In this document: positions 62,413 through 64,000 of the stretch, piece after piece
Layout of the letters: every line of letters begins with the position of its first letter
Position numbering within the stretch: position 1 is the stretch's first letter
Assembly (NCBI GenBank): GCA_903813345.2
Contig: CAIIXF020000001.1
Location: 16,079,915-16,143,914, forward strand
Origin: Owenia fusiformis
Taxonomy: Eukaryota; Annelida; Polychaeta; Sabellida; Oweniidae
Reading direction: 5' to 3'
DNA: 64,000 nucleotides
Made by a program: the position numbers and the translations under genes
The notes under the pieces: generated by a model
The model's input: the letters and a program-made list of their open reading frames with translations, nothing else
Database searches by the model: none
Told to the model about the DNA's origin: nothing

Positions 62413-63407
62413 CAGGGTTGTCCTAAAAAAAGTGAACCCTTGCAACTGACTATATTTCCCTTATTACCTGCAGGAATTCTTTCATAGTTTCACATGTTGT
62501 AGAGGAAGGTCTAAATTTTTGTTGGTACGATACATTTTTCTTAGTATTAAAATTTGCAGAAATTATAAGCCTTTACGAAACATCACTGAAAATGGGTAAA
62601 ATGTGAACTTCAATATCTGCGATTCTTCAACCCTTCAACAATCTTCCCATTGAAATCTTTTAACCCGGAGTCTGGGGAACCTTATGTTTTCTGACTTTGT
62701 TTGGCTTTGAATCACACACAATATGATGTAAAATTAGCATCCTACCTCTGTTAGTTGCAAGGAGTTATTGTGATCAAAAGAAATCGGTTCAATGTTTCCA
62801 AAGATGTGAACATCTTCCAGTGAAATCGCAACATAACCCTATATGGTCTTAAAATGTCAATATCTTCATTATCATGGACCAATTCTAATGAAATAGATGG
62901 CTCAAAACACTGAATATTAGATTTCCTTTTGATTTTTGAAAGATCTTATGAAGGACTTCTCAGATTTTGGGTCACAAGGGGTAACTTGGCCCCCCCCCCC
63001 TCTACCCGTTTATGTAGATAACATGTCTCTAAACTGCTAAATGGTTAAAACAGCTTCAAAATGGTCAATAAAAGTGTGAAATGTGTTTTCTGCTCAAATA
63101 GTGTCCCATTTGTCATATGGTATGGTTTAAACTTATAATCTCTCACTCAGTGAAAGCTTTTTTAAGATCATCTAATGTGTTTCAACAATTTCCGTCAATC
63201 ACATTGGTAAAATTTTGCACAAAATCTAATTTGAGGCATGTTTGTTTAAGTCTTGTAATTTCTTCGAAATTCAAGACTGAGAATAAATTATGGTGTCAAC
63301 AAAAATTTTAGACCTTTCTCTACAAGATGTGATAATACGAGCAAATGTATGTATGTATTATGGAAAATATAGCCTGTTGCAGGGGTTCACTTTTTTGGAC
63401 CACCCTA
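62413..63407. mobile_element. 1-kb mariner-type foldback element
   Basis: Left CAGGGTTGTCCTAAAAAAAG TGAACCC; right GGGTTCACTTTTTTGGACCACCCTA, TA outside both. Inverted arms can be followed for at least 200 bp (TGTTGTAGAGGAAGGTCTAA against TTAGACCTTTCTCTACAAGA). Short ORFs inside do not look like transposase. Confidence 0.85.
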
Positions 63408-63630
63408 TATATGATTTTGTAACGGCTCAGAGCGAAAATGTTCTAGAGGAATGGATACACCTCACACCTCGCATCTCAAAAAACAATCATAACGACCTGA
63501 ATGGATATAAATTCTGAATTTATTTTATATGTCTCAAGGACACGTTAAAAGTCCCCAGACCTCATCAAATATCTTGAAATGGAAAAATGATTTGTATGAG
63601 GGGACCAACATTTGCCGCCGCCCCTACACT

Positions 63631-63751
63631 ACCCCCATAAATGTGGGGTCGAATTGGCGTTTTTTCTTATATTTTATCATTCTTGGAGAATTGGCACTAG
63701 AATATTAAAAAATAAGAAAAAACGCCAATTCGACCCCACATTTATGGGGGT
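63631..63751. repeat. Perfect 40-bp-arm palindrome with 41-base loop
   Basis: Left arm 63631-63670 (ACCCCCATAAATGTGGGGTC and on) and right arm 63712-63751 are exact reverse complements. No transposon-like target duplication is apparent. Confidence 0.95.
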
Positions 63752-64000
63752 ACCCTACACGGGCCCTACAAATTGAAAAAAAATGTTCCCTGTTTTTCTT
63801 TTCAGTTTTATCTATTGTCTTACACTTTAAAGATGTCCAGTAGCCTCATCACCAACATTGGATCGGTAAAATTTCTTAGAAAAAGCCTAAGAGCATGATA
63901 GAGTCCCAAGCTTAATTCTTCTCGCTCACTCCATTCTCGAACTTTGCGAATTTAATGATTATTCGGCCAGCCATTACTCCCTGTGAATGAATGACATTCC

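Noticed and set aside
1-64000. CRISPR arrays, tRNA or rRNA genes
   Set aside because: Tandem repeats here have no spacer pattern; the only tRNA-like promoter boxes are in a SINE-like element, without a foldable tRNA.

Overview
This is eukaryotic, animal DNA. Coding exons are short, phase-matched and bounded by GT/AG sites; introns are long, AT-rich and full of miniature transposons, foldback elements and minisatellites. No mitochondrial, viral or bacterial gene block is present. The gene set (C9orf72, an MPV17-family protein, a Tctex1/DYNLT protein, a cGAS-like/Mab-21 nucleotidyltransferase) and the TA-flanked and tRNA-derived mobile elements fit a marine invertebrate such as a mollusc, other lophotrochozoan or early deuterostome. 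The sequence alone does not let me name the species.

Layout. 1-27 kb: almost entirely repeats and non-coding DNA, with a candidate two-exon minus-strand gene of unknown function (23.8 kb and 8.1-8.4 kb) and one candidate plus-strand exon near 6.0 kb. 27.1-30.4 kb: a complete 3.26-kb LTR retroelement with two seemingly identical 670-bp LTRs and no gag/pol. 32.7-33.3 kb: an intronless Tctex1-domain gene (+). 33.8-35.45 kb: a transposon with 52-bp perfect terminal inverted repeats. 36.05-36.48 kb: two phase-compatible minus-strand exons resembling the C-terminal part of choline/ethanolamine kinases. 38.5-44.5 kb: an MPV17-family gene (-) whose introns carry a dispersed repeat with an internal tandem array. 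47.5-59.6 kb: an eight-exon C9orf72 orthologue (-), which I could join phase by phase into 466 codons. Its 6.8-kb intron 5 holds a complete, opposite-strand, single-exon cGAS-like receptor gene (51,951-53,456), a broken LINE and several MITEs. 59.64-59.90 kb: an 86-codon two-membrane-span ORF, same strand, 30 bases upstream of the C9orf72 start codon. 60-64 kb: non-coding, with a 1-kb mariner-type foldback element and a perfect 40-bp-arm palindrome.

How parts may work together. C9orf72 is known from mammals as a DENN protein of the SMCR8/WDR41 complex in autophagy and lysosome biology, and its loss heightens STING signalling there. The nested nucleotidyltransferase belongs to the family that makes second messengers for STING-type receptors and begins with a strong N-myristoylation motif. 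The physical nesting is seen directly; any functional link is inference.

The commonest local repeat is a ~110-160 bp family with ATGTCACCAC / GTGGTGACAT ends. I count about a dozen full or partial copies, and one end appears to have been amplified into a 24-bp minisatellite at 4.4 kb.
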